The notes: a model not told the origin generated them from the letters alone. A stretch of 64,000 bases of DNA from Sedimenticola sp. (GCA_026984735.1 JALSRN010000048.1:110477-174476); one strand, 5' to 3'; counted from the stretch's first letter, positions 35,214 through 44,424 are shown. Made by a program: numbers and translations.

Positions 35214-36325
35214 TCGTCCACCAGCATCGCCGCATCCAGATCGCGCGCTCGAGAGCCTGGCGTATTGTCGCCCAGCTTGATCATCAGCCGTACCTCGTTG
35301 GCCGAATCGGCGTGCTTGAGCGCCTCCTCCTCGGTGATCTCCCCTTCCAGGTAGAGCTCGTACAACGCCTGGTCGAAAGTGACCATGCCGTGCTCGCGAG
35401 AACGCTTCATCAGATCCTTCAACTCGTGAATCTCGCCCTTGAGGATGAGGTCCGAAGCCAACGGCGTGTTGAGCAGCACCTCCACTGCGGCGCGACGGCC
35501 GTTGCCGTCGGCGCGGGGAACCAGCTGCTGGGCCAGGATCGCCTTGAGGTTGAGCGACAGGTCCATGAGCACCTGGGTGAGCCGCTCCTTGGGGAAGAAG
35601 TGGAGGATCCGCTCCAGGGCCTGGTTGGCGTTGTTGGCGTGCAGCGTGGAGAGCACCAGATGGCCGGTCTCGGCGAAAGTGAGGGCGTGTTCCATCACTT
35701 CACGAGTACGGATCTCGCCGATGAGGATCACGTCGGGTGCCTGGCGCAAAGTGTTCTTCAGCGCCACTTCGTAGGACTCGGTGTCAATCCCCACCTCCCG
35801 CTGGCTGACGATGCACTGCTCGTGCTGATGGAGATATTCGATGGGATCCTCGATGGTGATGATGTGGCCGTTGCCGTGCCGGTTGCGGTAGCCGAGCATG
35901 GCGGCCAGAGAGGTGGATTTCCCCGTGCCGGTGGCGCCCACGAAGATGATGAGCCCCCTTTTTATCATCGCCAGGTCCTTGACGATGGGCGGCAGCTTCA
36001 GGTCTTCAAAATGGGGAATGCGGGTCTCGATGCGGCGCAGAACCATGGCCACCGCGTCCCGCTGGACGTAGGCGCTCACGCGGAAACGGCCGATCCCTTC
36101 GGCGCTGATGCCGAAGTTGCACTCCTTGGTGTGGCGGAACTCTTCGCGCTGCTCGGGGGACATGAGCGTATAGGCCAGGTCCCGCGTCTGCTCCGCCGTG
36201 AGCACCGTCTTGGCCACAGGCCGGATACGGCCGTCTACCTTCATGCAGGGCGGGCGCCCCACGGTGACGAAAAGGTCCGAAGCCTTCTTTTCCGCCATCA
36301 AGCGAAGCAGATCGTTGAACTCCAT
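35207..36325 (-). CDS. pilU: Twitching motility ATPase PilU
   Basis: 372 residues. PilT/PilU retraction ATPase with Walker A GATGTGKST, Asp box ITIEDPIEYLHQH, Walker B QAPDVILIGEIR and His box TGHLVLSTLHANNA. The longer C-terminal tail (ending RARDLDAAMLVDDY) and its position downstream of pilT identify PilU rather than PilT. Works with PilT to retract type IV pili at the inner-membrane base. The gap to pilT is 57 bases; probably one transcript. Confidence 0.93.
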   Translation of the reverse strand: MEFNDLLRLMAEKKASDLFVTVGRPPCMKVDGRIRPVAKTVLTAEQTRDLAYTLMSPEQREEFRHTKECNFGISAEGIGRFRVSAYVQRDAVAMVLRRIETRIPHFEDLKLPPIVKDLAMIKRGLIIFVGATGTGKSTSLAAMLGYRNRHGNGHIITIEDPIEYLHQHEQCIVSQREVGIDTESYEVALKNTLRQAPDVILIGEIRTREVMEHALTFAETGHLVLSTLHANNANQALERILHFFPKERLTQVLMDLSLNLKAILAQQLVPRADGNGRRAAVEVLLNTPLASDLILKGEIHELKDLMKRSREHGMVTFDQALYELYLEGEITEEEALKHADSANEVRLMIKLGDNTPGSRARDLDAAMLVDDY

Positions 36326-36382
36326 CTCTCTTATACCCTCGTTAAATAATGTCGATTATCCTCCGGGGAGAACCGCCGGGAA

Positions 36383-37420
36383 TCAGCTGAAGGACTCCTT
36401 GTTCTGCGCCCGGGCACGGGCCTCCTGGCGGGTGATCACGCCGCGCTGCAAAAGTTCTTGCAAATGCTGGTCCAGCGTCTGCATGCCCACCGCCTGGCCG
36501 GTCTGGATGGCGGAATACATCTGCGCCACCTTGTCCTCGCGGATGAGGTTACGGATGGCCGGCGTGCCGATCATGATCTCCCAGGCCGCCACTCTTCCTC
36601 CGCCCACCTTCTTCAGAAGCGTCTGAGCGATGACGGCCCGCAACGACTCTGACAGCATGGAACGCACCATGGATTTCTCTCCCGCGGGAAAGACATCCAC
36701 GATGCGGTCGATGGTCTTGGCCGCCGAACTGGTGTGCAGAGTACCGAAGACCAAGTGGCCGGTCTCGGCGGCGGTGAGCGCCAGGCGGATGGTTTCCAGA
36801 TCGCGCAGCTCGCCCACCAGGATGATGTCGGGATCCTCCCGCAGGGCCGAGCGCAACGCCTCCGCGAACCCCAGGGTATCGCGGTGCACCTCGCGCTGGT
36901 TGATCAGGCACTTCTTACTTTGGTGCACGAATTCGATGGGATCCTCAATGGTGAGAATGTGGCCGTAAAGGTTGTCGTTGATGTAGTCGATCATGGCCGC
37001 CAGGGTGGTGGACTTGCCCGACCCCGTGGGCCCAGTGACCAGGATAATGCCGCGGGGGTTCTCGCAGATGGTTTTGAAGGTGGGCGGCGCATTGACGTCT
37101 TCCAAAGTCCACACCTTGGAAGGGATGGTCCGGAAAACCGCCGCAGCCCCCCGGTCCTGGTTGAACGCGTTGACGCGGAAGCGGGCGAGGCCGGGAATCT
37201 CGAAAGAGAAGTCCACCTCGAGAAACTCTTCGTAGTCCCTCCGCTGCTTGTCGTTCATGATGTCGTAGACCAGCGAGTGGACCATCTTGTGGTCCAGCGC
37301 CGGCACATTGATGCGCCGGATGTCGCCATCCACGCGGATCATGGGCGGCAGGCCGGCGGAAAGGTGCAGGTCCGAAGCGTTGTGCTTGACGCTGAAGGCG
37401 AGAAGTTCGGTAATATCCAT
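36383..37420 (-). CDS. pilT: Type IV pilus retraction ATPase PilT
   Basis: 345 residues starting MDITELLAFSVKHNASDLHL, the canonical PilT N-terminus, with SD AGAGGA 6 bases upstream. Walker A GPTGSGKST, ILTIEDPIEFVHQ, Walker B DPDIILVGELRD, TGHLVFGTLHTSSA and the C-terminal AIRNLIRE motif required for retraction are all present. Divergent from yggS by 61 bases, the usual gammaproteobacterial arrangement. Confidence 0.96.
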   Translation of the reverse strand: MDITELLAFSVKHNASDLHLSAGLPPMIRVDGDIRRINVPALDHKMVHSLVYDIMNDKQRRDYEEFLEVDFSFEIPGLARFRVNAFNQDRGAAAVFRTIPSKVWTLEDVNAPPTFKTICENPRGIILVTGPTGSGKSTTLAAMIDYINDNLYGHILTIEDPIEFVHQSKKCLINQREVHRDTLGFAEALRSALREDPDIILVGELRDLETIRLALTAAETGHLVFGTLHTSSAAKTIDRIVDVFPAGEKSMVRSMLSESLRAVIAQTLLKKVGGGRVAAWEIMIGTPAIRNLIREDKVAQMYSAIQTGQAVGMQTLDQHLQELLQRGVITRQEARARAQNKESFS

Positions 37421-37481
37421 CGGTTCCTCTTTTATTCTTCCACAACGCCGCGACGAACGGCGCCACAACGGTCCTTGCGAG

Positions 37482-38174
37482 ATGACATCATCCCCGATAG
37501 CGGCAAGACTAACACAGGTCAAAGAGCGGATAAGGAGCATTGCTTCAAGTTGTGAACGGGATCCTGGAACCATCCAGCTGGTGGCGGTCAGCAAGACACG
37601 TCCGGCGGAGGAGATCCGCGCCGCCTACGAGGCCGGGCAGCGCGCTTTCGGCGAGAACTACCTGCAGGAGGCGTTGCCCAAGATCCGGGAGCTGGCGGAG
37701 CTGCCCCTCGAATGGCACTTCATCGGCCGCATTCAGTCCAACAAAACCAGCGACATCGCCTCCCATTTCCATTGGGTGCACGCCCTGGCCAGCGCCAAGC
37801 ATGCGCAGCGGCTCAGCAAGCAACGGCCATCGGAGCTGCCGCCGCTCCAGATCTGCATCCAGGTCAACATCAGCGGCGAGGCAAGCAAAGGAGGCGTGGC
37901 GCCGCAAGAGGCCGCCGGGCTGGCCCGGGCGGTGGCCGGCCTGCCGCGATTGCGGCTGCGCGGTTTGATGACCATGCCGCCCGCCAGCAGCGACGAGAAG
38001 GAGCAACGCCGCCTCTTCGCCGCCCTGCGCGACCTGCTGCACCAGCTCGATGCCGAAGAAGGGTTCTCCCTGGACACGCTCTCCATGGGCATGAGCGGCG
38101 ACATGGCGGCGGCCATCTGCGAAGGCGCTACAATGGTGCGCATCGGCACCGCGATCTTCGGACCCAGAACATGA
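37482..38174 (+). CDS. yggS: YggS-family PLP-binding homeostasis protein
   Basis: 230 residues. PLP lysine in LVAVSKTRPAEEI (Lys38), FGENYLQEA, WHFIGRIQSNK, and the phosphate-binding SMGMSGDMAAAI plus RIGTAIFG at the end. Maintains vitamin B6 and amino-acid homeostasis; no enzymatic reaction is established. First of four overlapping genes yggS-proC-yggT-yggU. Confidence 0.93.
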   Translation: MTSSPIAARLTQVKERIRSIASSCERDPGTIQLVAVSKTRPAEEIRAAYEAGQRAFGENYLQEALPKIRELAELPLEWHFIGRIQSNKTSDIASHFHWVHALASAKHAQRLSKQRPSELPPLQICIQVNISGEASKGGVAPQEAAGLARAVAGLPRLRLRGLMTMPPASSDEKEQRRLFAALRDLLHQLDAEEGFSLDTLSMGMSGDMAAAICEGATMVRIGTAIFGPRT

Positions 38175-38998
38175 TCCAACAGACCCTCTCCTTCATTGGC
38201 GGCGGCAACATGGCGGGCGCCCTCATCCACGGCCTCATCGAAGACGGCACCGATCCGGGCCGCATCCTGGTGGCGGAGCCCGACAGCGGGCGGCGCGAAG
38301 CGTTGGCGGCCCGTTTCGGCGTGCGCACCACCGAGGACAACCAGGAAGCCGCCGGCGAGGCGGCGATCCTGGTGCTGGCGGTGAAGCCCCAGGTGCTGCG
38401 GGAGGTGGCGCGAAAGCTGGCGCCGGTGCTGGCGCAAAGCCGCCCCTTGTGCATCTCCATCGCCGCCGGCGTCCGCCACGCCGCCCTCCAGTCGTGGCTG
38501 GGAGACGAGGTTCCCCTGGTGCGGGCCATGCCCAACACCCCCGCCATGCTGCAGGCCGGCGCCACCGGCCTCTACGCCCCCGCCTCCCTGGACGAACCCC
38601 GGCGCGAGGCTGCCGAGCACGTGTTGCGCGCCGTGGGCCTGGTGGTCTGGGTGGAGGAGGAGGCGCTGATGGATGCCGTGACCGCCGTCTCCGGCAGCGG
38701 CCCCGCCTATTTCTTCCTGTTCATGGAGGCGATGGAAAGGAGCGCCGTGGAGCTGGGGCTGCCGCCGGAAGAGGCCCGTCTGCTGGTGCGGCAGACCGCG
38801 CTGGGGGCGGCCCGCATGGCGCTGGAGAGCGAGCTGGACCTGCCCGCCCTGCGCCTGGGCGTCACCTCTCCCGGCGGCACCACCGAGCAGGCGATCCGGG
38901 CGTTCGAAGCGGGAGGGCTGCGAAGCCTGGTGCAACAGGCTGTGGAGGCGGCCCGCGACCGCTCCCGGGAGTTGTCGCGCGAACTGGAGGGCGAGTGA
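38171..38998 (+). CDS. proC: Pyrroline-5-carboxylate reductase
   Basis: 275 residues. Rossmann motif FIGGGNMAGALI, VLAVKPQ, RAMPNTPAML, VSGSGPAYFFLFMEAM and LRLGVTSPGGTTEQAI are all diagnostic of ProC. Last step of proline synthesis, NAD(P)H dependent. Start codon overlaps the yggS stop (ATGA) and the stop overlaps yggT (TGATG). Confidence 0.95.
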   Translation: MIQQTLSFIGGGNMAGALIHGLIEDGTDPGRILVAEPDSGRREALAARFGVRTTEDNQEAAGEAAILVLAVKPQVLREVARKLAPVLAQSRPLCISIAAGVRHAALQSWLGDEVPLVRAMPNTPAMLQAGATGLYAPASLDEPRREAAEHVLRAVGLVVWVEEEALMDAVTAVSGSGPAYFFLFMEAMERSAVELGLPPEEARLLVRQTALGAARMALESELDLPALRLGVTSPGGTTEQAIRAFEAGGLRSLVQQAVEAARDRSRELSRELEGE

Positions 38999-39576
38999 TG
39001 GGCAGCGGTTATCTCACCAACCCCCTGGTCTTTCTGCTCGAGACCCTCTTCGACCTCTACCTGATCGCCGTGCTGCTGCGCTTCTTCCTGCAATGGGTGC
39101 GGGCCGATTTCTACAACCCCATCTCTCAGTTCGTGGTGAAGGTGACCTCGCCGCTGCTACTGCCGCTGCGGCGGGTGATCCCGCCGGTCCGGGGGCTGGA
39201 CACCGCCTCGCTGGTGCTGGCCTGGCTGCTCAAGTCGCTGGAACTGGCGCTGGTCCTGGGACTCACCGGCACCTCCTTCTCGCTGCTGCTGCCCCTTCTC
39301 ATGGCGGTGCCGGAGCTGGTGGAGCTGACCATCAACCTCTTCTTCTGGGCCCTGCTCATCCAGGCAATCCTCAGCTGGATCAACCCCGGCGTCTACAACC
39401 CCGCCGCCACGCTGCTCTACAGTCTCACCCTGCCTCTGCTGCGCCCGGCCCAACGCCTCATCCCGCCCCTGGGCGGCATCGACCTCTCGCCCATGGTGGT
39501 GATGGTGGCGCTGATCGTGCTCAAGATGCTGGTAGTGCCGCCCCTGCGGGGACTGGCCCTCGCCGTGGCCACATGA
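38998..39576 (+). CDS. yggT: YggT family integral membrane protein
   Basis: 192 residues in two repeated halves of about 95, each with two hydrophobic segments and the YggT motif: WVRADFYNPISQFVVKVTSPLL in the first and WINPGVYNPAATLLYSLTLPLL in the second. Role poorly known (linked to membrane stress and osmotic tolerance). Overlaps proC by one base and yggU by four. Confidence 0.92.
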   Translation: MGSGYLTNPLVFLLETLFDLYLIAVLLRFFLQWVRADFYNPISQFVVKVTSPLLLPLRRVIPPVRGLDTASLVLAWLLKSLELALVLGLTGTSFSLLLPLLMAVPELVELTINLFFWALLIQAILSWINPGVYNPAATLLYSLTLPLLRPAQRLIPPLGGIDLSPMVVMVALIVLKMLVVPPLRGLALAVAT

Positions 39577-39863
39577 GCGGCTGGTGGCGCAGCGACGGCG
39601 AGGACCTGCTGTTGTTCCTTCGCGTCCAGCCCCGTGCCAGCCGCAACCTCTTCGGCGAGGTGCTCGGCGACCGGCGCAAGCTCTATCTCAAGGCGCCGCC
39701 GGTGGAGGGCAAGGCCAACCAGGAGCTGGTGCGTTTTCTCGCCAAGTCGCTAGGCGTGCCCAAGAGCCGGGTGGTGATCGAAGCGGGCGAAACCGGCCGC
39801 AACAAGCGGGTGCGGATCCGTGAGCTGGCGACTCTCCCCGAAAAGCTGCCGCAAAAGAGGTGA
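39573..39863 (+). CDS. yggU: DUF167 protein YggU
   Basis: 96 residues. LFLRVQPRASRN, LKAPPVEGKANQELVRFLAKSLGV and VIEAGETGRNKRVRI are the family signature. Function unknown. Last gene of the yggS cluster; followed by a palindromic repeat and then the rpoH control region. Confidence 0.92.
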   Translation: MSGWWRSDGEDLLLFLRVQPRASRNLFGEVLGDRRKLYLKAPPVEGKANQELVRFLAKSLGVPKSRVVIEAGETGRNKRVRIRELATLPEKLPQKR

Positions 39864-39887
39864 AAGGGGGGCGGTCCGAGGACTTTT

Positions 39888-39950
39888 CCAGGGCAATCGC
39901 ATGAATCGGGTCTTGGCGCCGCCAAATAGCCTGTTCACGTGATCGCCTGG
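39888..39950. repeat. Short copy of the palindromic intergenic repeat
   Basis: Imperfect inverted repeat: CCAGGGCAATCGCATGAA on the left, with TTCACGTGATCGCCTGG on the right. The arms match the outermost arms of the long repeat between pstB and phoU (TCGCATGAAYCG), but its central core is missing, so this looks like a reduced copy. Confidence 0.6.
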
Positions 39951-39965
39951 GAACTTTTCGGCTTT

Positions 39966-39992
39966 TTAGCACTCTCACCCTTCGAGTGCTAA
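39966..39992 (+). promoter_or_regulatory. CIRCE operator (HrcA site) at the rpoH promoter
   Basis: TTAGCACTC, nine bases, GAGTGCTAA: an exact match to the CIRCE consensus bound by the heat-shock repressor HrcA. The inverted repeat spans a plausible sigma-70 promoter, TTAGCA (-35), 18 bases, TAAAAT (39990-39995), so HrcA binding would block it. The rpoH start codon lies 67 bases downstream. hrcA itself is not in the window. Confidence 0.92.
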
Positions 39993-40058
39993 AATGTAAT
40001 CAGTCGGCATCTGGAATAGATGCCGGCCGTCCAACCGGATTTCAAGGGGGGTCTGAAG

Positions 40059-40904
40059 ATGAGCAAGGAGATCGCCACCGCCGTGCTGCCCACCGGCAGC
40101 ATGGAAGCCTACGTATCGGCAGCCTTTCAGCTGCCCATGCTCAGCCAAGAGGAAGAACACGACCTGGCGGTGCGCTGGCGCGACCACCGCGACCTGGAGG
40201 CGGCCCGCCAGCTTGTGCTGAGCCATCTCCGCTTCGTGGTGCGCATCGCCCGGCAGTACGCCGGCTACGGTCTGCCCCAGCCCGATCTGATCCAGGAGGG
40301 CACCATTGGCCTGATGAAGGCGGTGCGCCGCTTCGACCCCGACATGGGGGTGCGGTTGGCCTCCTTCGCGGTCCATTGGATCAAGGCGGAGATCCACGAG
40401 TTCATCCTGCGCAACTGGCGCATCGTCAAGATCGCCACCACCAAGGCGCAGCGCAAACTCTTCTTCAACCTGCGCTCCAGCAAGAAGCGGCTGGGCTGGT
40501 TCACCGAGCAGGAGATTCAGGAGGTGGCCGAGGACCTGGGCGTGAAGCCCGAGGAGGTGCGCACCATGGAGGCCCGCCTCAACAACTACGACATGGCGCT
40601 GGACCCCGCCGCGGGCGAAGAGGAGGAGGAGCGCCTGGCGCCCATCGCCTACCTGCCCGATACCCGTCTGGAGCCGTCCCATCTGGTGGAGGCCGAGGAT
40701 ACGGAGCGCGACGAGCACGAGCGCCTCTACGAGGCCCTCGCCGAACTGGACGAGCGCAGCCAGGAGATCCTGCGCCGCCGTTGGCTGAGCGAGAAGAAGT
40801 CCACGCTCCACGAGCTGGCGGAGGAGTACGGGGTCTCGGCCGAGCGCATCCGCCAGATCGAGAAGGCGGCCATGAAGAAGCTGCAGGCCCACATGGCGGC
40901 CTGA
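40059..40904 (+). CDS. rpoH: RNA polymerase heat-shock sigma factor RpoH (sigma-32)
   Basis: 281 residues. Region 2 motifs [20 protein letters not shown] and [18 protein letters not shown], the RpoH box QRKLFFNLR (with RSSKKRLGW), and region 4 [20 protein letters not shown]. Start [14 protein letters not shown] is chosen over an in-frame ATG 39 bases upstream because AAGGGGGG sits 8 bases before it and homology starts there. Directs transcription of chaperone and protease genes. It lies behind a CIRCE site, and after yggU rather than in the common ftsYEX-rpoH order. Confidence 0.96.
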   Translation: MSKEIATAVLPTGSMEAYVSAAFQLPMLSQEEEHDLAVRWRDHRDLEAARQLVLSHLRFVVRIARQYAGYGLPQPDLIQEGTIGLMKAVRRFDPDMGVRLASFAVHWIKAEIHEFILRNWRIVKIATTKAQRKLFFNLRSSKKRLGWFTEQEIQEVAEDLGVKPEEVRTMEARLNNYDMALDPAAGEEEEERLAPIAYLPDTRLEPSHLVEAEDTERDEHERLYEALAELDERSQEILRRRWLSEKKSTLHELAEEYGVSAERIRQIEKAAMKKLQAHMAA

Positions 40905-40925
40905 TGGGCGTCTCTCTTTCCCAGG

Positions 40926-40950
40926 AAACCCGCCTTCGCGGCGGGTTTTT
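40926..40950 (+). terminator. Rho-independent terminator after rpoH
   Basis: AACCCGCC stem, TTCGC loop, GGCGGGTT then TTT; ends about 70 bases before bioD. Confidence 0.85.
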
Positions 40951-41019
40951 CATGCTGGAATCCCCTCTTCGGTCGGAAAGAGCGCGCCCGCCGGTTCCGC
41001 ACCGTTCGCCCTCTCAGAG

Positions 41020-41688
41020 ATGGAATTTTTCGTAACCGGAACCGATACCGGCTGCGGCAAGACCCTGGTCACGCTGGGGCTGATGGAGCGGTTGCGCCGC
41101 GCCGGCGGACGGGTGGCGGGGATGAAGCCGGTGGCGGCGGGCGCCGCCAGAACGCCGGAAGGGCTGCGCAACGACGACGCCCTCGCCATTCAAGCGCTAT
41201 GCCACCGCCCCTACCCCTATCGACTGGTCAACCCCTGCTGTCTGCGCACCCCCGCCGCGCCCCATCTGGCGGCGGCCTCCGAAGGGAAGCGCATCGATCT
41301 GGCGGCCATTCTGGAGGCGGCGCAGCGGCTGCGGGCGGATTCGGACCATCTGGTGGTGGAGGGGGCCGGCGGCTGGAAGGTGCCCCTCACCGATTCCGCC
41401 GACATGGCGGAGCTGTGCCGCATGCTGGAGATGCCGGCGATCCTGGTGGTGGGGTTGAAGCTGGGCTGCCTCAACCACGCCCTGCTGAGCGCCCAATCCA
41501 TTCTCGACTCCGGCGTCCCTTTGGCGGGCTGGGTGGCCAACAGCCTGACGCCGGACATGCCTTTTCAGGCGGAGAATCTCGCCACCCTGCGGGAACGGCT
41601 GCCCGCCCCCCTCCTCGGCCATGTTCCCTGGCAGGCGCGGCCGGAGGCGGGCCTCGCCGCCAGCCGCCTCGAACTGCCCGGCAACTGA
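41020..41688 (+). CDS. bioD: Dethiobiotin synthetase
   Basis: 222 residues. P-loop GTDTGCGKT at 6-14, GMKPVAAG, VVEGAGGWKVPL and a late WVANSLTP typical of BioD. Makes dethiobiotin from diaminopelargonic acid, CO2 and ATP. Transcribed toward the bioBFHC operon and just downstream of rpoH behind its terminator. The bioA step is not encoded here. Confidence 0.93.
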   Translation: MEFFVTGTDTGCGKTLVTLGLMERLRRAGGRVAGMKPVAAGAARTPEGLRNDDALAIQALCHRPYPYRLVNPCCLRTPAAPHLAAASEGKRIDLAAILEAAQRLRADSDHLVVEGAGGWKVPLTDSADMAELCRMLEMPAILVVGLKLGCLNHALLSAQSILDSGVPLAGWVANSLTPDMPFQAENLATLRERLPAPLLGHVPWQARPEAGLAASRLELPGN

Positions 41689-41724
41689 GAACGCGCCGTC
41701 GCCGCCCGGCGGAAGGAGGCATCT

Positions 41725-42552
41725 TCAACGACTTTCCAGGGTCACCTCCACCGGCTCGGGCGCCCAGGCGTGGCCATAGACCACTTCGTGGGTGGCGGGA
41801 AGGAGTCCGTTCCACCGGAACCGCTCGTAGCTCGCGCGCATGGCCGCCATGCGCGCCTTGCCGGTGAGTCCGCGCGGCCGGCCGGCCGTGGCGTTGCGGG
41901 CGCCGAGGCGCTTGAGATCCCGCATCAGATCGTCCACCTCTCCATAGGTGAGCACCAGGCGGTCCACATCCATCACCGGCGCGGCGAACCCGGCGCCCAC
42001 CAGAAGATCCCCCAGATCGTGCATGTCGATGAAAGGGCTCACGTGCTCGAACTCGTCCACTTCCGACCAGGCCTGGCGCAGCTCCTTCAGCGTGTCGGGA
42101 CCGAAGGTGGTGAACATGAGCAGGCCGCCGGGGCGCAACACCCGCAGGCACTCGCGGAAGAGCCCCTCGGGATCGGCGCTCCACTGGAAGGCAAGATTGG
42201 AGACCACGAGATCCACGCTGCGGTCTCGCAGGGGAAGGCGCTCCATGTCGCCGCAGACGCAGAGCGGACGCCGCCGCCAGCGCCTCTTGCGGCGGGCACG
42301 ACGCACCATGGGCAGGGCCAGATCCAGCGCCACCACCTGGGCGCGGGGATAGCGCCGCAGCAGCGCCTGGGTCTGGAGGCCGGTGCCGCACCCCAGATCC
42401 AGCACCCGCCGCGGGTCGAGTTTCACCAGATCGAGCCGTTCGAGGAGGCGTGAACCCGCTTCCCGCTGGAGCACCGCCACCTCTTCATAGCCGTCGGCAG
42501 CACGGGAGAAAGAGCGGCGCACCCGCGCCTTGTCGATGCCGGTGTCAGCCAT
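41725..42552 (-). CDS. bioC: Malonyl-ACP O-methyltransferase BioC
   Basis: 275 residues. SAM-binding motif VLDLGCGTGLQTQALL, and the BioC opening DKARVRRSFSRAADGYEEVAVLQ. Methylates malonyl-ACP so that the fatty-acid machinery can build the pimelate chain. The start overlaps the end of bioH by 8 bases; last gene of bioBFHC, converging on bioD with a 36-base gap. Confidence 0.93.
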   Translation of the reverse strand: MADTGIDKARVRRSFSRAADGYEEVAVLQREAGSRLLERLDLVKLDPRRVLDLGCGTGLQTQALLRRYPRAQVVALDLALPMVRRARRKRRWRRRPLCVCGDMERLPLRDRSVDLVVSNLAFQWSADPEGLFRECLRVLRPGGLLMFTTFGPDTLKELRQAWSEVDEFEHVSPFIDMHDLGDLLVGAGFAAPVMDVDRLVLTYGEVDDLMRDLKRLGARNATAGRPRGLTGKARMAAMRASYERFRWNGLLPATHEVVYGHAWAPEPVEVTLESR

Positions 42553-43279
42553 GGAGGAGCTCCGTCACCGCCGTTGCCACCGCATCCGGGTGGGAGAGAA
42601 AAGGGGCGTGACCGGCCCCCTCCAGCCGCCGTATTCGCACGGCTGGAGGCAGCGCCTCAGCGAGGGCGGGAGGCACCAGGCGGTCTCGCTCCCCCAGGAT
42701 CCAGAGCCGCGGCTGCTCGAGCGCCGCCAGGGTGGAGCGCAGATCGCTTTCGGCGAGCAGGGAAAGGCCGGTCCGCAGCGCCCGCGGCAAGGGCGGGGGC
42801 CGCCGCGACAGCGCCGAGCGCAGCGTCCGTTGCAGCTCCCGTCCTCCCTCCACTCCATGGAACTGCAACGCCAGGAAGCGCCCGATGGTGCCGTCCGGAT
42901 CCCGCGCCAGCGACTCGCCGAACTGCGCCAGCACCTCCGGCGCCATGGCCAAGGTCCAGTTCTCCCGCTGCACGAAGCAGGGGCTGGCGGCCACCCCCAC
43001 CAGAGCGCTCACCCGCTCGGGCGCCCGCCGCGCCGCCTCCAGCATCACCAAGCCTCCCAGCGACCAACCCAGCCAGGCGGCCCGGGACGGCGCCCGGGCC
43101 AGCGCCGCTTCCGCCCAGCCCTCCAGCCCGCCGTCGCTCCAAGGCGCTTCGCCATGACCCGGCAGTTCCAGCAGCGTAAGGCGGAAGCGGGGCTCCAGCC
43201 GGGGCAACAGCGGACGCCAGGCGGCGCTGTTCATGCCCCAGCCGTGGAGCAACACCAAATGGGGACGAGCGCCGGTCAT
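42545..43279 (-). CDS. bioH: Pimeloyl-ACP methyl ester esterase BioH
   Basis: 244 residues, alpha/beta hydrolase. Oxyanion region LLHGWGMNSAAW, nucleophile elbow GWSLGG, Asp in LGERDRLVP and His in GAGHAPFLSHP make the triad. Cleaves the methyl ester of pimeloyl-ACP, ending the BioC-initiated chain. Start overlaps the bioF stop by 4 bases. Confidence 0.93.
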   Translation of the reverse strand: MTGARPHLVLLHGWGMNSAAWRPLLPRLEPRFRLTLLELPGHGEAPWSDGGLEGWAEAALARAPSRAAWLGWSLGGLVMLEAARRAPERVSALVGVAASPCFVQRENWTLAMAPEVLAQFGESLARDPDGTIGRFLALQFHGVEGGRELQRTLRSALSRRPPPLPRALRTGLSLLAESDLRSTLAALEQPRLWILGERDRLVPPALAEALPPAVRIRRLEGAGHAPFLSHPDAVATAVTELLHG

Positions 43280-44424
43280 CGGGGCAGCTCCGCCAGCGCC
43301 TCCAGCAACCGGTCCAGGTGGCGCTCCTCGTGAGCGGCGGTGAAGGTGATGCGCAGCCGCGCGCTGCCCTCGGGCACCGTGGGCGGGCGGATGGCCACCG
43401 CCAGGATGCCCCGCTCCTCCAGCCGGCGACTCCAGGCCAGCGCCCGTTCGTTACTGCCGGCGATCAGCGGCTGGATGGGGGTGAGGGAATCGCCCAGCGG
43501 CAGTCCGAGCCGGCCGGCCTCTTCGCGGAAGCGTCCCACCAGCCGCGCCAGACGTTCCCGCCTCCAGGGTTCGGAGCGGACGATCTCCAGGCTGCGCAGG
43601 GTCGCCTCCGCCAGAGCCGGCGGCGCCGCGGTGGTGAAGAGGTGGCTGCGCGCCTGCTGGATCAGGGTTTCGACGATCTCTTCCGATCCCGCCACGAAGG
43701 CCCCGGCGGTGCCCAGCGCCTTGCCCAGGGTGCCCATGAGCAGCGGCACCTCCTCCCGACCCAGGCCCCAGTGCTCCAGGCTGCCGCCGCCTCCTTCGCC
43801 CACCACCCCCAGGCCGTGGGCGTCGTCCACCAGGAGCCAGGCGCGGTGTCGCGCGCACGACCGCGCCAGCTCCGGCAGCGGCGCCAGATCGCCGTCCATG
43901 CTGAAGACCCCGTCCACCGCCACCAGCTTTCTTCCCTTCGCCTCCGCCAGCAGCCGGTCGGCGTGGGCGCTGTCGTTGTGGCGGAAACGCCGCAGGCGCG
44001 CCCCCGAGAGGCGGGCGCCGTCCACGAGGGAAGCGTGATCCAGACGATCCAGAAGCAAGGTGTCGCCGCGGCCGCAAAAGGTGGTGAGCATCGCCAGATT
44101 GGCCAGATAGCCGCTGGAGAAGAGCAGCGCCCGCGCGCGGCCGGTGAAGCGGGCCAGCTCCCGCTCCAGCTCGGCATGGGCCTCGGTGTGTCCGCAGACC
44201 AGGTGCGCCGCCCCAGCGCCGCAGCCCCAGCGCGACGCGCCCCGCGCCAGGGCTTCGGCCACTCTCGGGTCCGCCGCCAGCCCCAGATAGTCGTTGCTGG
44301 AGAAATTGAGGAGAGAACGCCCCTCCACCACCACTTCGGGCCCCTGGGGAGAACCCAGCAGCCGGTGGCGGCGGTAAAGACCGGCGCGCCGGCGCCGTTC
44401 CAACTCCGCCTGGAGCCGCGTCAT
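43276..44424 (-). CDS. bioF: 8-amino-7-oxononanoate synthase
   Basis: 382 residues, the usual length. Type II PLP fold: FSSNDYLGLAADP, VDGVFSMDGDLAPL, LVDDAHGLGVVGEGGGG and PLP lysine in LMGTLGKALGTAGAF. Condenses pimeloyl-ACP with alanine. Start MTRLQAELERRRRAG; the frame remains open far upstream through bioB but homology begins here. Confidence 0.95.
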   Translation of the reverse strand: MTRLQAELERRRRAGLYRRHRLLGSPQGPEVVVEGRSLLNFSSNDYLGLAADPRVAEALARGASRWGCGAGAAHLVCGHTEAHAELERELARFTGRARALLFSSGYLANLAMLTTFCGRGDTLLLDRLDHASLVDGARLSGARLRRFRHNDSAHADRLLAEAKGRKLVAVDGVFSMDGDLAPLPELARSCARHRAWLLVDDAHGLGVVGEGGGGSLEHWGLGREEVPLLMGTLGKALGTAGAFVAGSEEIVETLIQQARSHLFTTAAPPALAEATLRSLEIVRSEPWRRERLARLVGRFREEAGRLGLPLGDSLTPIQPLIAGSNERALAWSRRLEERGILAVAIRPPTVPEGSARLRITFTAAHEERHLDRLLEALAELPR

